Of a stretch of 64,000 nucleotides of DNA, positions 10,149-19,642 are shown piece by piece. Source of the stretch: Alphaproteobacteria bacterium (lineage in GTDB: Bacteria > Pseudomonadota > Alphaproteobacteria > UBA6615); contig JAJFIX010000038.1 in NCBI GenBank assembly GCA_021774575.1, positions 51,158 through 115,157 on the forward strand. Direction: 5' to 3'. Under the pieces are notes generated by a model. That model saw only the letters and a program-made list of their open reading frames with translations. It was not told where the DNA came from and ran no database searches. A program made the position numbers and the translations under genes. The first letter of the stretch is position 1. The number at the start of each line of letters is the position of its first letter.

Positions 10149-11255
10149 ATGGCCGATAATAGTTTCGGCCGTCTGTTTCGAATGACGAGCTGGGGCGAAA
10201 GCCACGGCCCGGCAATTGGCTGTGTCGTCGATGGCGTACCGCCACGGGTAGCGTTGACGCAAAGTGATATCCAGGTTTGGCTGGACCGACGTCGCCCCGG
10301 CCAATCGCGCTTCACTACCCAGCGCAAAGAGCCTGACATGGTCAAAATTCTTTCCGGAGTTTATCAGGGACTGACGACCGGCACGCCGATTAGCCTGATG
10401 ATCGAGAATGTCGATCAGCGCTCGAAGGATTATGGCGAGATCGAGCAGACCTATCGACCGGGTCATGCGGATTTCACCTATGATGTTAAATACGGTATTC
10501 GCGATCCGCGCGGCGGCGGCCGTTCGTCGGCGCGCGAAACCGCGTCGAGGGTGGCCGCCGGTGGGGTGGCACGCCGGGTGCTGGCCGAAATCGATGGAAA
10601 TATTTTGATCCGCGGTGCCCTTATTCAAATCGGCGATCAAAAAATTGACCGGGCAAAATGGGATTGGGCGGCGGTCGAGGACAACCCCTTTTGGTGCCCG
10701 GATGCCGATATGGTGGCAGTTTGGGAAGACCTGCTTGATGCGACCCGTAAGGCGGGCTCATCCCTTGGTGCCGTGGTTGAAATCGTTGCTTCGGGTGTTC
10801 CGGCAGGACTTGGCGCGCCGGTCTATGGCAAACTCGATGCCGACCTTGCGTCCGCGATGATGGGAATTAATGCGGTAAAGGGTGTCGAGATTGGGGCTGG
10901 TTTTGGTGCCGCCGCGCTGAATGGCGAAGAAAATGCTGATGAAATGCGCATGTCGGGCGATGAGGTTTCGTTTTTGTCCAATCAAGCCGGTGGGGTTCTG
11001 GGAGGTATTTCGACTGGCCAAGACATCGTCTTGCGTTTTGCCGTTAAACCGACCAGCTCAATTCTGACCCCGCGCCAGACGGTGACCCGGGCCGGCGAAG
11101 ACGCCGAAGTTTCCACCAAGGGACGGCATGATCCTTGTGTCGGTATTCGTGCCGTTCCGGTGGGTGAAGCGATGATGGCGATCACCCTCGTTGACCATTT
11201 GTTGCGGCATCGCGGGCAGGTTGGCGCGCCGGGTCGGTTTCCACCACCGGCATAG
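10149..11255 (+). CDS. aroC: Chorismate synthase
   Basis: Chorismate synthase converts 5-enolpyruvylshikimate-3-phosphate to chorismate, the last step of the shikimate pathway, using reduced FMN. The 368-residue product has all three family signatures: [14 protein letters not shown] near residue 15, [18 protein letters not shown] near residue 120, and [17 protein letters not shown] near residue 325. The ATG is preceded by a GAGG Shine-Dalgarno. It probably shares a transcript with fabI. Confidence 0.97.
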   Translation: MADNSFGRLFRMTSWGESHGPAIGCVVDGVPPRVALTQSDIQVWLDRRRPGQSRFTTQRKEPDMVKILSGVYQGLTTGTPISLMIENVDQRSKDYGEIEQTYRPGHADFTYDVKYGIRDPRGGGRSSARETASRVAAGGVARRVLAEIDGNILIRGALIQIGDQKIDRAKWDWAAVEDNPFWCPDADMVAVWEDLLDATRKAGSSLGAVVEIVASGVPAGLGAPVYGKLDADLASAMMGINAVKGVEIGAGFGAAALNGEENADEMRMSGDEVSFLSNQAGGVLGGISTGQDIVLRFAVKPTSSILTPRQTVTRAGEDAEVSTKGRHDPCVGIRAVPVGEAMMAITLVDHLLRHRGQVGAPGRFPPPA

Positions 11256-11339
11256 TCTTCTTGAATAAGCGCCGGTTGACGCGTATTAAGCGCCCGCGCC
11301 TAATTTATCTAAAGCCCGCACTAAAGATTGAATTTTTTG

Positions 11340-13142
11340 ATGACGGACCCGACACTTATCCGCAATTTCGCCATTGTCGCCCATATCGATCATGGCAAAT
11401 CGACCCTCGCCGACAGACTGATTGAAGTCTGCGGAGGGCTGAGTGAGCGCGAAATGAAGTCGCAGGTGCTCGATTCGATGGAACTGGAGCGCGAGCGCGG
11501 GATTACGATTAAGGCCCAAACCGTACGTCTGGCCTATAAAGCGCGCGACGGACTGACTTATCAGCTGAACCTCATGGATACGCCGGGGCATGTTGATTTC
11601 ACCTATGAGGTGAGCCGCTCTTTAAGTGCGTGCGAGGGCTCCATTTTGCTGGTCGATGCGAGCCAAGGGGTCGAGGCGCAAACCCTCGCCAATGCTTATC
11701 TCGCCATTGAAGCCGGCCACGAAGTCGTGCCGGTGCTGAATAAAATCGATCTGCCCGCCGCAGAACCTCAGCGTATCAAAGCACAAATTGAGGAAGTGGT
11801 TGGCATCGCGGCCGAGGATGCCTTGGAAATTTCGGCAAAAACCGGTGAAGGAGTCGCCGAAGTTCTCGAAACTCTGGTCGAAAAACTGCCGGCACCGGTA
11901 GGTGATCGCACCAAGCCGCTGCAGGCTCTGCTGGTCGATAGCTGGTACGATTCTTATCTCGGCGTCGTTACCCTGGTACGGGTGCGCGAAGGGGTGCTTC
12001 GGCCAGGGCAGAAAATTCTAATGATGGCTGCCGGACGCTCCTACAAGGTGGATCAAGTTGGCGTGTTTACTCCCGCCCGCGAAAATGTCGATGAGCTTGG
12101 CCCCGGCGAAGTCGGGTTTCTAACCGCGTCTATCAAGACTGTTGCCGATTGTCAGGTCGGTGATACGGTCACCGATGACGGCAACCCAACCCAATCGGCG
12201 CTGGACGGTTTTAAGCCGTCGGTCCCGGTTGTTTTTTGCTCATTATTTCCGGCCGATGCGGCAGACTATGAAGATCTGCGTGAGAGCCTGGCCAAGTTGC
12301 GCCTGAACGATTCAAGTTTCGTCTTCGAGCCGGAAAATAGTCAGGCTCTCGGCGTCGGGTTTCGCTGCGGTTTTCTTGGGCTGCTGCATATGGAGATCGT
12401 TCAAGAGCGGCTTGACCGCGAATTTGATCTCAATCTTATCGCGACGGCACCGTCGGTTGTCTATCGGCTGCACATGCGCAACGGCTCACTTCTTGAGCTG
12501 CACAACCCATCCGACTATCCCGATGTGATGAAAATAGCGTCGATCGAAGAGCCTTGGATCAAGGCGTCGATTATGGTGCCCGACCAATATCTGGGGGCGA
12601 TACTCTCGCTGTGCACCGAGCGCCGCGGTGAGCAGGTTGAGCTTACCTATGTCGGTAATCGTGCCATGGTCATTTATCGATTGCCATTAAACGAAGTGGT
12701 GTTCGATTTTTACGACCGGCTAAAATCGGTATCGAGCGGTTATGCCAGTCTCGATTACGAATTGGATGGGTTTCGTGAAAGCGATTTGGTGAAAGTAACA
12801 ATATTGGTCAATGCCGAGCCAATTGACGCGCTTTCGTTGATTGTCCACGAGAGTTCTGCTGAGCCCCGGGGCCGGGCGATGTGCCAGCGTCTAAAAGACC
12901 TCGTTCCTCGCCAACTTTTTAAGATCGCCATTCAAGCGGCTATTGGCGGCAAGGTAATCGCGCGCGAAACCGTTGGCGCCATGCGTAAAGACGTTACCGC
13001 AAAATGCTATGGCGGCGATGCGACCCGTAAACGCAAACTGCTGGATAAGCAGAAAAAGGGTAAAAAACGTATGCGCCAATTCGGTAATGTTGAAATACCG
13101 CAATCGGCATTTATCTCGGCTCTGAAAATGAGCGAGGACTAA
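11340..13142 (+). CDS. lepA: Elongation factor 4 (LepA)
   Basis: LepA is a ribosome-associated translational GTPase that acts on initiation or stalled complexes. The 600-residue product matches the family length. G1 is AHIDHGKST near residue 15, G3 is MDTPGHVDF, and G4 is NKID. The C-terminal half contains the LepA-specific domain ending in a Lys/Arg-rich tail, [19 protein letters not shown]. The ATG at 11340 is chosen over an in-frame TTG at 11328. The Shine-Dalgarno is weak. Confidence 0.97.
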   Translation: MTDPTLIRNFAIVAHIDHGKSTLADRLIEVCGGLSEREMKSQVLDSMELERERGITIKAQTVRLAYKARDGLTYQLNLMDTPGHVDFTYEVSRSLSACEGSILLVDASQGVEAQTLANAYLAIEAGHEVVPVLNKIDLPAAEPQRIKAQIEEVVGIAAEDALEISAKTGEGVAEVLETLVEKLPAPVGDRTKPLQALLVDSWYDSYLGVVTLVRVREGVLRPGQKILMMAAGRSYKVDQVGVFTPARENVDELGPGEVGFLTASIKTVADCQVGDTVTDDGNPTQSALDGFKPSVPVVFCSLFPADAADYEDLRESLAKLRLNDSSFVFEPENSQALGVGFRCGFLGLLHMEIVQERLDREFDLNLIATAPSVVYRLHMRNGSLLELHNPSDYPDVMKIASIEEPWIKASIMVPDQYLGAILSLCTERRGEQVELTYVGNRAMVIYRLPLNEVVFDFYDRLKSVSSGYASLDYELDGFRESDLVKVTILVNAEPIDALSLIVHESSAEPRGRAMCQRLKDLVPRQLFKIAIQAAIGGKVIARETVGAMRKDVTAKCYGGDATRKRKLLDKQKKGKKRMRQFGNVEIPQSAFISALKMSED

Positions 13143-13407
13143 GATCGATATTGACTGACAAGCGTTTGTTGCTGAAACGACGCGCATGCCTTGACTATTG
13201 TCGCTGGGCAAACCCTGGGTTATTCTCCATTCTGAGTTAGTATAGGCGACTGGCAAGACACAAGTTCCTAGCATACCACCTTGACGCAACGGATGGACTC
13301 ACGCGGCGGAATTGAGCCTCATCTTTGCATCACATTGTTTTCGATTTAATATTTTAGATCAATGACTTAACTTGAATGAAGGTTTCCGCTGAATTTGAGG
13401 AGGCGTT

Positions 13408-14214
13408 ATGGTCCGGGCGATTTTGCCGGATATTTTTTGCCGCAATAACGGCGGTCAACGCGGTCGGCTGGGCCTTCTTTCGGCAGGCTATATTTGTGTG
13501 TTGGCGCTTTGCGCCAGTCTCGGCATAACCCATGCCAAGGCCCAAGAGGTTCCTAATATTACCGTAAATCTTGGTGCTTTGAATGCGTTGCCACCGTTGT
13601 CGCCACCGTCGTCGGCGGCGATCCCGCAAGACGCTCCGATCGAGGCTCCAAAATCGCGCCTTGATCTCCGTCTAGCGGCAGGGCTGGGCCTATTACCTGA
13701 TCAGCGCCCGGCGTTTCTTGGGCCAACGCAACCCCTGCCGCCACCCGAAACCCCTGTTCTTGGCGAGCCTGAAACCCGATCCGAGAGTACGGCGGCGGTA
13801 CCCCAAAATAACAGCTTCAATGTAGAACCGGTGACCCCGCCCCGGGAGAGAGTGAACCAGGCCCCACCGTCGGAACCCGTTCGAGAAGAGCTGGTCATGC
13901 GGATCGGTTTTCAGTCGGCTTCCGCCATTCTGGTTGATGACAATAAAGAGGGTTTGCGTGAAATAGCTGCCGCAATGCAGTCCAATACTGGCCTCGGATT
14001 AAAGCTACTGGCCTACGCAGAGCGGGAAAATGAAACGGAACTTTTTGCCCGGCGGTTATCCTTGTCACGGAGCCTGGCAGTTCGCAATTTTCTAATCGCC
14101 GAGGGAATTGAGCAAACGCGCATAATCGTTCAAGCTCTGGGCGCAACCGAAGGCGTATCCGACGGCGGCGACATCGGGGAAAATCGGGTCGACGCATATA
14201 TCATACGGCGTTAG
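13408..14214 (+). CDS. Exported OmpA-domain protein upstream of stator-like pair
   Basis: A 268-residue exported protein. An extended signal sequence (residues 1-45) ends at AKA. Next comes a Pro-rich low-complexity stretch (about 55-160) and a C-terminal OmpA-like domain (about 165-268). The OmpA part contains LSLSRSLAVRNFLIAEGI and ENRVDAYI, resembling the peptidoglycan-contact helix and the Arg near the end. The ATG has a strong GAGGAG Shine-Dalgarno. The MotA-like gene begins 14 bases after the stop and the MotB-like gene follows, so the three form one operon. It may tether the complex to the cell wall; that role is inferred. Confidence 0.75.
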   Translation: MVRAILPDIFCRNNGGQRGRLGLLSAGYICVLALCASLGITHAKAQEVPNITVNLGALNALPPLSPPSSAAIPQDAPIEAPKSRLDLRLAAGLGLLPDQRPAFLGPTQPLPPPETPVLGEPETRSESTAAVPQNNSFNVEPVTPPRERVNQAPPSEPVREELVMRIGFQSASAILVDDNKEGLREIAAAMQSNTGLGLKLLAYAERENETELFARRLSLSRSLAVRNFLIAEGIEQTRIIVQALGATEGVSDGGDIGENRVDAYIIRR

Positions 14215-14228
14215 TGGAGTAAGTACGA

Positions 14229-15515
14229 ATGGCTATCGATATCCGTCCCGGCGAGGGACGACCGCCTGCATATCAAAGTGCGTCAAATTTGGAAGCGCCC
14301 AGGGTCGGCGCGAACGGCGCGCGATGGAGCGGTGCGGGCCCGATTAGCCAGCCGACACCCTATATCATCAGAATGCTGGTATTTCTGGCCATAGTGGCCG
14401 GAGGGATCGGCGCCGCGCTTTATTTTCAATATGACGCGCTGGCGACGGCCTTTGGCCATAACATCGTGCTCAACAGTGCAATTTTTGTGGTCTATGGGCT
14501 TGGTGTCGCCTTTATCTTGTATGAGGCGATTATGCTTGGCGGCAATGCGCGGTGGGCAAATATGGCGGCTCGCAACAGGGTCGATGGGCGCGCCGGACCT
14601 ACGAACCCGCCCAAATTGATGGCTTCATTGGGATCGGCGCTGGCCGGAATTGGCAGCAAATCCTTATCGGCGCCATTGGTGACGTCACTGTTGGATGGTG
14701 TCGGCTCGCGACTTGGCGAAGCGCGGGAAACGGCGCGCTATATTATCGGGTTACTGATTTTTCTCGGTCTTTTTGGAACCTTTTGGGGCCTGCTGGGGAC
14801 GATAAACGCCGTGGCGGACGTTATTGGCCAGCTCGACCCTCAGGCGGGGGAGCTTTCCGTATTATTCGGTGATCTTACTCGTGGGTTGCAAGCGCCGCTG
14901 GAGGGGATGGGTACCGCTTTTTCGACCTCTCTTTTTGGTCTGGCCGCGTCGATCTTGCTGGGTTTTCTTGATCTGCAGGCCGGGCAGGCGCAGAACCGGT
15001 TTTATAATGACTTGGAGGAATGGCTGACGGCGAATGTCGGCTATGACGATCCCTTGGAAAGCCTCGAAGCCGGGGGAACCCAGGGTCAGAATATTCCGGC
15101 TTATATCAATGCATTGCTGCGCAAATCGGCGGAGTCTTTGGATGATTTGAGCGGCGTGATTGCCCATCAATATGAGGCCCAGCAAATCTCCAACCATGCG
15201 GTGGCAACCTTATCCAACCAACTTTCGACATTGATCGACCAGATGCGGGTCGAGCAGGATGTGTTGAAAATCTTGGCCGAAAACCAGGCCTCAGCCAACA
15301 ACGGTATTGACGAGGTAACACGCGGCCATATCCGCAATACCGACACCCATTTGGCGCGGCTGGTCGACGATATCGCTGCGGCGCGGGGGCAATTCATCGC
15401 CGAACTGCGACAAGAGATACGTCTCGTTTCCCGCACTATTGCGGTTGCCGCCGAGGGTGAGGTTGGGGAGGATGTGCCGGTGGTGCCGGACCGTGACGGA
15501 CGGCGGGTCCGCTGA
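14229..15515 (+). CDS. MotA/TolQ/ExbB-family proton-channel protein
   Basis: The 428-residue product has four predicted membrane helices (about residues 38-60, 78-102, 170-195, 225-247). A MotA/TolQ/ExbB domain covers helices 3 and 4, with GLFGTFWGLLGTI and AFSTSLFGLAASILLGFLDL. A cytoplasmic helical tail of about 140 residues follows (about 285-420), which is long for ExbB/TolQ. It stops in TGATG, with the last base shared with the MotB-like start, so translation is probably coupled. No flagellar genes are nearby. Most likely an ion-driven stator of unknown task. Confidence 0.8.
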   Translation: MAIDIRPGEGRPPAYQSASNLEAPRVGANGARWSGAGPISQPTPYIIRMLVFLAIVAGGIGAALYFQYDALATAFGHNIVLNSAIFVVYGLGVAFILYEAIMLGGNARWANMAARNRVDGRAGPTNPPKLMASLGSALAGIGSKSLSAPLVTSLLDGVGSRLGEARETARYIIGLLIFLGLFGTFWGLLGTINAVADVIGQLDPQAGELSVLFGDLTRGLQAPLEGMGTAFSTSLFGLAASILLGFLDLQAGQAQNRFYNDLEEWLTANVGYDDPLESLEAGGTQGQNIPAYINALLRKSAESLDDLSGVIAHQYEAQQISNHAVATLSNQLSTLIDQMRVEQDVLKILAENQASANNGIDEVTRGHIRNTDTHLARLVDDIAAARGQFIAELRQEIRLVSRTIAVAAEGEVGEDVPVVPDRDGRRVR

Positions 15516-16624
15516 TGGCCATTGCGCGCAGACAAGGTGGCCTGAACCAGAATTACTGGCCGGGTTTTGTTGATGCCCTGGCGGCATTTTTGATGGTTTC
15601 GGTATTCCTGGTCATGGTCTTTGCCTTGGCCCAGTTTTCATTTTCCGAACTTTTATCGCAGAGCGAGGGCCAGGTCTCGACGTTGGAGGGGCGGCTATCG
15701 GGTTTGCGCCGCGACGCCAACGCGGCCCGTGAAGCGGCTGCCCTCAGCCAAGCAGAACTTGCCGAGGCTTTGGCGTCTCTCGGCTTGACCACCCAGCAAT
15801 TGACCGAAGAACGGATCGCCAGCGAGACCGCGCGGGGTCGTGCAGATGGTCTCGCCTTGAGGCTTACTGCGGCCGAGGAACGGGTCGCGGCGACAGTTGA
15901 AAGCCTTTCAGCCCGGGGGGCGCGTATCCTCGAACTTGTCGCGTCGGTCGAAGCCCTTGAAGGCGCGTTGGGAGAAAGTAGTGAAAACGTGTCGCGGCTC
16001 GGGGCGCAAAATATCACGCTGGAGGAGCAGCTCGCCCGGTTAACCGAGGAATTGTCGGCAATCTCTGCATCCTTGGCCGAAACTGAAGTCAGGTCCGGGG
16101 CCCAGGCAATTGAAATCGAGGATTTGACGGGGCAATTATCCTTGGCCCTGGCTCGTGAAGTTGAAGAGCTTGAGCGGTATCGGTCCGAGTTTTTCGGTCG
16201 GTTGAGAGATCTCCTCGGTGAACAAGACGGGATCCAAATTGTTGGCGACCGGTTCGTCTTGCAGTCGGAAATATTGTTTCCCAGTAGCCAGGCTAGCTTG
16301 ACCCAGCGCGGCCAGTTGGAACTGACCCAACTTGCCACAACATTGCGGGAAATTACGGCGGAAATTCCGTCCGACATTGATTGGATTCTCCGGGTCGGCG
16401 GTCATACCGATATCCAGCCGATTGCGACTGCCCAATATCCCTCGAACTGGGAACTTTCAATGTCGCGGGCGCTGGACGTGGTGAAATTTCTAATCGCCGA
16501 AGGCCTGCCGCCTGAACGGCTAATTGCCGCCGGGTTTGGCGAGTATCAGCCACTTGACGACGGCATTAGCGAAGAAGCATTCGCCCGCAATCGCCGCATC
16601 GAATTTAAATTGACCGAGCGCTAG
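15515..16624 (+). CDS. MotB-like OmpA-domain protein, partner of the MotA-like protein
   Basis: A 369-residue inner-membrane protein. An N-terminal helix (about residues 17-40) starts YWPGFVDALAAFL; its Asp occupies the place of the proton-carrying Asp of MotB. A long periplasmic coiled coil follows (about 45-225), then a C-terminal OmpA/MotB peptidoglycan-binding domain (about 245-369) with GGHTDIQPI, LSMSRALDVV and FARNRRIEFKL. It overlaps the MotA-like gene by one base and the convergent ABC exporter gene by four bases. Together with its neighbour it looks like a complete stator pair anchored to the wall. Confidence 0.82.
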   Translation: MAIARRQGGLNQNYWPGFVDALAAFLMVSVFLVMVFALAQFSFSELLSQSEGQVSTLEGRLSGLRRDANAAREAAALSQAELAEALASLGLTTQQLTEERIASETARGRADGLALRLTAAEERVAATVESLSARGARILELVASVEALEGALGESSENVSRLGAQNITLEEQLARLTEELSAISASLAETEVRSGAQAIEIEDLTGQLSLALAREVEELERYRSEFFGRLRDLLGEQDGIQIVGDRFVLQSEILFPSSQASLTQRGQLELTQLATTLREITAEIPSDIDWILRVGGHTDIQPIATAQYPSNWELSMSRALDVVKFLIAEGLPPERLIAAGFGEYQPLDDGISEEAFARNRRIEFKLTER

Positions 16625-18429
16625 TCGGCCGCTTCGACGTCCCGGTCAATGTTAAATTGTAGTTCCGCAAGCCGAGCATAAAGACCGTCTTCCGCGATCA
16701 GTGCGTCGTGGGTTCCGGTGGCGACAATACGCCCGTTATCGAGCACGGCGATCTGGTCGGCGGCGCGGATTGTTGCTAGGCGGTGGGCGATGGCGATAGT
16801 GGTCCGCCCCACCATAAGCCGCTCCAATGCCGCTTGAACCAGCCGTTCGTTTTCCGCGTCGAGGGCGCTGGTTGCCTCGTCAAGCAGGAGGATTTTTGGG
16901 TCCTTTAATATGGCTCTAGCGATCGAAATGCGTTGGCGTTGGCCACCGGAAAGCCGGACACCTTTTTCCCCCAGAAACGTATCAAACCCCTCGGGAAGGC
17001 CATCCAGAAAATCTGCAGCAGCCGCCATTTCGGCAGCATGACGAACATCGGCGTCGCTGGCTTCGGGTTTTGCGTAGCGTATATTTTCCCAGGCATTGGC
17101 TGAAAAAATCACTGGGTCTTGGGAAACCAAGCCGAACTGATCGCGAAGTTCGGCTGGATCGAGTTTATTTAGCTCAATGCCAGATAATTCTATTGTTCCG
17201 GCCTGTGGGTCGTAGAACCGCAACAGCAATTGCAGAACCGTCGTCTTTCCTGCACCCGATGGGCCGACCAGTGCCAGGGTTTTTCCGGTTTCAACGGTGA
17301 GATTGAATTCGGATAGGGAGGGTTGATCGGGGCGAGAGGGATAATGAAACGTCACATTTTCGAAGGTGACTTTAGCCTGCATTGGGTTTGGCAGTTCGGC
17401 AGGAGTTTCCGGGGCTGTGATATCGGGTTTGGTTGCCAGCATTTCCAGCAGCCGCTCAAGCGCCCCAGCCGCCCGTTGGAGATCGCCGATCACTTCGGAG
17501 ATCGCGCCAACCGACCCGGCAACGACAATGGCGTAAAAAATAAAAGCCGAAAGTTGACCTGGCGATATTGTGCCCTCGATAACGTCTCGACCGCCGATCC
17601 ACATGATGACGCCGATGGCGCTGAATACGAGCAATATGACTGTGGCGGTCAATAATGCACGGGCGCGTATGCGTCCGATTGCAGTGCTAAAGGCATCCTC
17701 GACCCGCTCGCCAAACTGTAACCTGTCGACGGTTTCGTGACCGTAGGCCTGAACGGTTCGGATATTGTTTAAGCTTTCGTCGAGATGGGCGCCTACATCG
17801 GCAATCCGATCCTGGGAGGTGCGGCTCAAAGCCCGGACTTTGCGTCCGAAAACCAGAATAGGCACCAGCACCAGCGGCACGACCAGAGCGACCAATCCGG
17901 TCAGTTTTGGGCTGGTGATCGCCAGCATCACCGTGCCGCCGAGAAACAGCAGCAGGTTGCGCAAGGCCATTGAAGCCGACGATCCGACAACGGTCTGTAG
18001 GAGTGTCGTGTCGGTGGTCAGGCGAGATTGGATCTCACCGACCCGAGTGGTTTCAAAATAGCCCGGGCTGAGTGTCAGAATATGATTGTAAACGGCCCGG
18101 CGTAAATCTGCGACGACCCGCTCACCTATCCAGGAAACCAGAAAAAACCGGCTATAGGTGGCAACGGCCAGGACGACGACAATGAGCAAAAGGAATATCA
18201 ACGCGCGATCGAGAGTAGCGGTATCGGAGCCGGCAAATCCATTATCCACCAGCCCCCGCAGCCCTTGCCCCATAACAAGTACGGTAGCGGCGGCGACGGT
18301 CAGTGCGATCAATGCGCCGACGATTTGCAGTCGGCAAGGCGCTAGAAATCGACCCAATCGACTTAAATCTCGGATATTGCCACGCGGCTGATCTTGCCGC
18401 TCGGCGGTGTCGTTTCGCGGTCGTGCCAT
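16621..18429 (-). CDS. ABC exporter, fused permease and ATPase (MsbA/BmrA type)
   Basis: A 602-residue half-transporter: six transmembrane helices in the N-terminal 320 residues, then an ATPase domain. Walker A is GPSGAGKTT, the signature is LSGGQRQRI, Walker B is ILLLDEATSALD and the switch His lies in IAIAHRLATI. Such proteins form homodimers that export lipids or hydrophobic compounds; the substrate cannot be told from sequence. It is convergent with the stator operon and has no accessory genes. Confidence 0.9.
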   Translation of the reverse strand: MARPRNDTAERQDQPRGNIRDLSRLGRFLAPCRLQIVGALIALTVAAATVLVMGQGLRGLVDNGFAGSDTATLDRALIFLLLIVVVLAVATYSRFFLVSWIGERVVADLRRAVYNHILTLSPGYFETTRVGEIQSRLTTDTTLLQTVVGSSASMALRNLLLFLGGTVMLAITSPKLTGLVALVVPLVLVPILVFGRKVRALSRTSQDRIADVGAHLDESLNNIRTVQAYGHETVDRLQFGERVEDAFSTAIGRIRARALLTATVILLVFSAIGVIMWIGGRDVIEGTISPGQLSAFIFYAIVVAGSVGAISEVIGDLQRAAGALERLLEMLATKPDITAPETPAELPNPMQAKVTFENVTFHYPSRPDQPSLSEFNLTVETGKTLALVGPSGAGKTTVLQLLLRFYDPQAGTIELSGIELNKLDPAELRDQFGLVSQDPVIFSANAWENIRYAKPEASDADVRHAAEMAAAADFLDGLPEGFDTFLGEKGVRLSGGQRQRISIARAILKDPKILLLDEATSALDAENERLVQAALERLMVGRTTIAIAHRLATIRAADQIAVLDNGRIVATGTHDALIAEDGLYARLAELQFNIDRDVEAAD

Positions 18430-18643
18430 GACGTTATTCCTAAAAATCTATCGGCGGGCGTGCAAAGCGCCCCTTTTCATTTACGATTTAACAGCCACCA
18501 CCGGCCTCGACAAGCCGCCATATGCCATGACGTCCGGTTCAACCATAGTTCGGACCAGGTGCGATATTGGGGCTTGCCCATTGTTGAAGCCTTGGATATA
18601 ACGCCCACCACCCATTCATATTTGTAGCCGGGACGCCAAGCAC

Positions 18644-18865
18644 ATGAAAAAAGACATTCATCCCGATTATCACGAGATCACCGTTCAGATGACCGACGGT
18701 ACTGAGTATAAGACCCGCTCGACTTATGGCGCTGCGGGCGACGTATTGCGTCTCGATATCGATCCGAAGGTTCATCCGGCCTGGACTGGTGAACATAGGC
18801 TGATGGATTCCGGCGGTCAGGTCGCAAAATTCAACAAACGCTATGCTAATCTCGGCCTGAAATAG
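18644..18865 (+). CDS. rpmE: 50S ribosomal protein L31
   Basis: bL31 is a 73-residue protein of the large subunit bridging to the small subunit. The N-terminus [19 protein letters not shown] and the end [10 protein letters not shown] are typical. There are no cysteines, so this is the zinc-free form. A clear intrinsic terminator follows 21 bases after the stop, so the gene is monocistronic. Confidence 0.97.
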   Translation: MKKDIHPDYHEITVQMTDGTEYKTRSTYGAAGDVLRLDIDPKVHPAWTGEHRLMDSGGQVAKFNKRYANLGLK

Positions 18866-18886
18866 CCGTAATTCAAGGCGTTAAAT

Positions 18887-18912
18887 AAGGGTCCCTTTTG
18901 GGGCCCTTTTTT
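18887..18912 (+). terminator. Intrinsic terminator of rpmE
   Basis: A 9-bp stem (18887-18895 with 18900-18908, one G-U pair) closes a TTTT loop and runs into a T tract to 18912. Confidence 0.88.
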
Positions 18913-19059
18913 GCGTCCAGATTTTGGGTCCGGTTGTCGGGTCTTCTGCTCTTGAACGGCGTAGTCCCATACCTACATGAAGGGTGCCGCCAGGGATGCC
19001 GCAGTAAAGTGGGTCCCAGCAAATACGCGGTCAATTAATCGGGTCAGACCATTGAGGTG

Positions 19060-19107
19060 GGCCCATGTTCAAACCCACTGTTGCTTCTAAGGAGGGCAGT
19101 TGCCATG
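19060..19107 (+). promoter_or_regulatory. Possible ROSE-like RNA thermometer ahead of hsp20
   Basis: The leader just upstream of the small heat-shock gene has TTGCT at 19081-19085 facing the Shine-Dalgarno AGGAGG at 19090-19095 across a four-base turn. A U(U/C)GCU box pairing with the Shine-Dalgarno is the hallmark of ROSE thermometers, which control many alphaproteobacterial hsp20 genes. I see the motif and its position; the fold was not computed. Confidence 0.4.
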
Positions 19108-19566
19108 ACACCTTTTGATCTCACACCTTTATTCCGGTCCACGGTCGGTTTCGACCGTTTGAACCGCCTTGTGGATGCGTCATTTGAGACCTCGGACGGG
19201 CCAGTTTATCCGCCCTATAACATCGAAAAACTTGACGATGACAAATACCGCATCACGATGGCGGTTGCCGGTTTTGGCCTGGATGACATAGATCTCGTCG
19301 AGCAGGATGGAACCCTATTGGTTACCACCAAGGGCCGCGAGGAGAAACGCGGCGATGTGCAATATTTGCATCGAGGCATTGCCGGCCGAGCCTTTAAGCG
19401 GCGGTTTGCTCTCGCCGAGCATGTTTTTGTCATTGGGGCCGGTCTTGAAAATGGACTGCTGCATATTGAACTTGAGCGCCAATTGCCCGAGGCAAAAAAG
19501 CCTCGAACAATTAAGATCGAGCGCCCGAGCAAACAGCATCGCCTGGTCGGCAAGAAAGCCGCCTAA
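19105..19566 (+). CDS. Small heat-shock protein (Hsp20/IbpA family)
   Basis: A 153-residue alpha-crystallin-type holdase that binds unfolding proteins. The N-terminus MTPFDLTPLFRSTVGFDRL is of the IbpA/HspD type. The crystallin domain spans about residues 35-130 (YRITMAVAGFGLDDI, LLVTTKGREEK, GLLHIEL) and a short tail follows. The ATG at 19105 has an optimal AGGAGG; an open extension to 19057 is not supported. Regulation by temperature is likely given the leader. A strong terminator follows. Confidence 0.93.
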   Translation: MTPFDLTPLFRSTVGFDRLNRLVDASFETSDGPVYPPYNIEKLDDDKYRITMAVAGFGLDDIDLVEQDGTLLVTTKGREEKRGDVQYLHRGIAGRAFKRRFALAEHVFVIGAGLENGLLHIELERQLPEAKKPRTIKIERPSKQHRLVGKKAA

Positions 19567-19591
19567 TTTAGCCCTGTCAGGACTTTGAACG

Positions 19592-19632
19592 ATTGGGCGT
19601 GATCCGCAATTGGTCACGCCCAATTTTAATTT
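19592..19632 (+). terminator. Intrinsic terminator of hsp20
   Basis: An 11-bp perfect stem (19592-19602 with 19614-19624) with an 11-base loop, followed by TTTAATTT. Confidence 0.88.
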
Positions 19633-19642
19633 ATGAGCTTAA

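Noticed and set aside
14229..16624. Zorya defence system
   Set aside because: The MotA-like and MotB-like pair resembles ZorA/ZorB in layout, but the tail is shorter than usual in ZorA and there are no helicase or nuclease genes (zorC, zorD, zorE) next to it; an ABC exporter and ribosomal genes follow.
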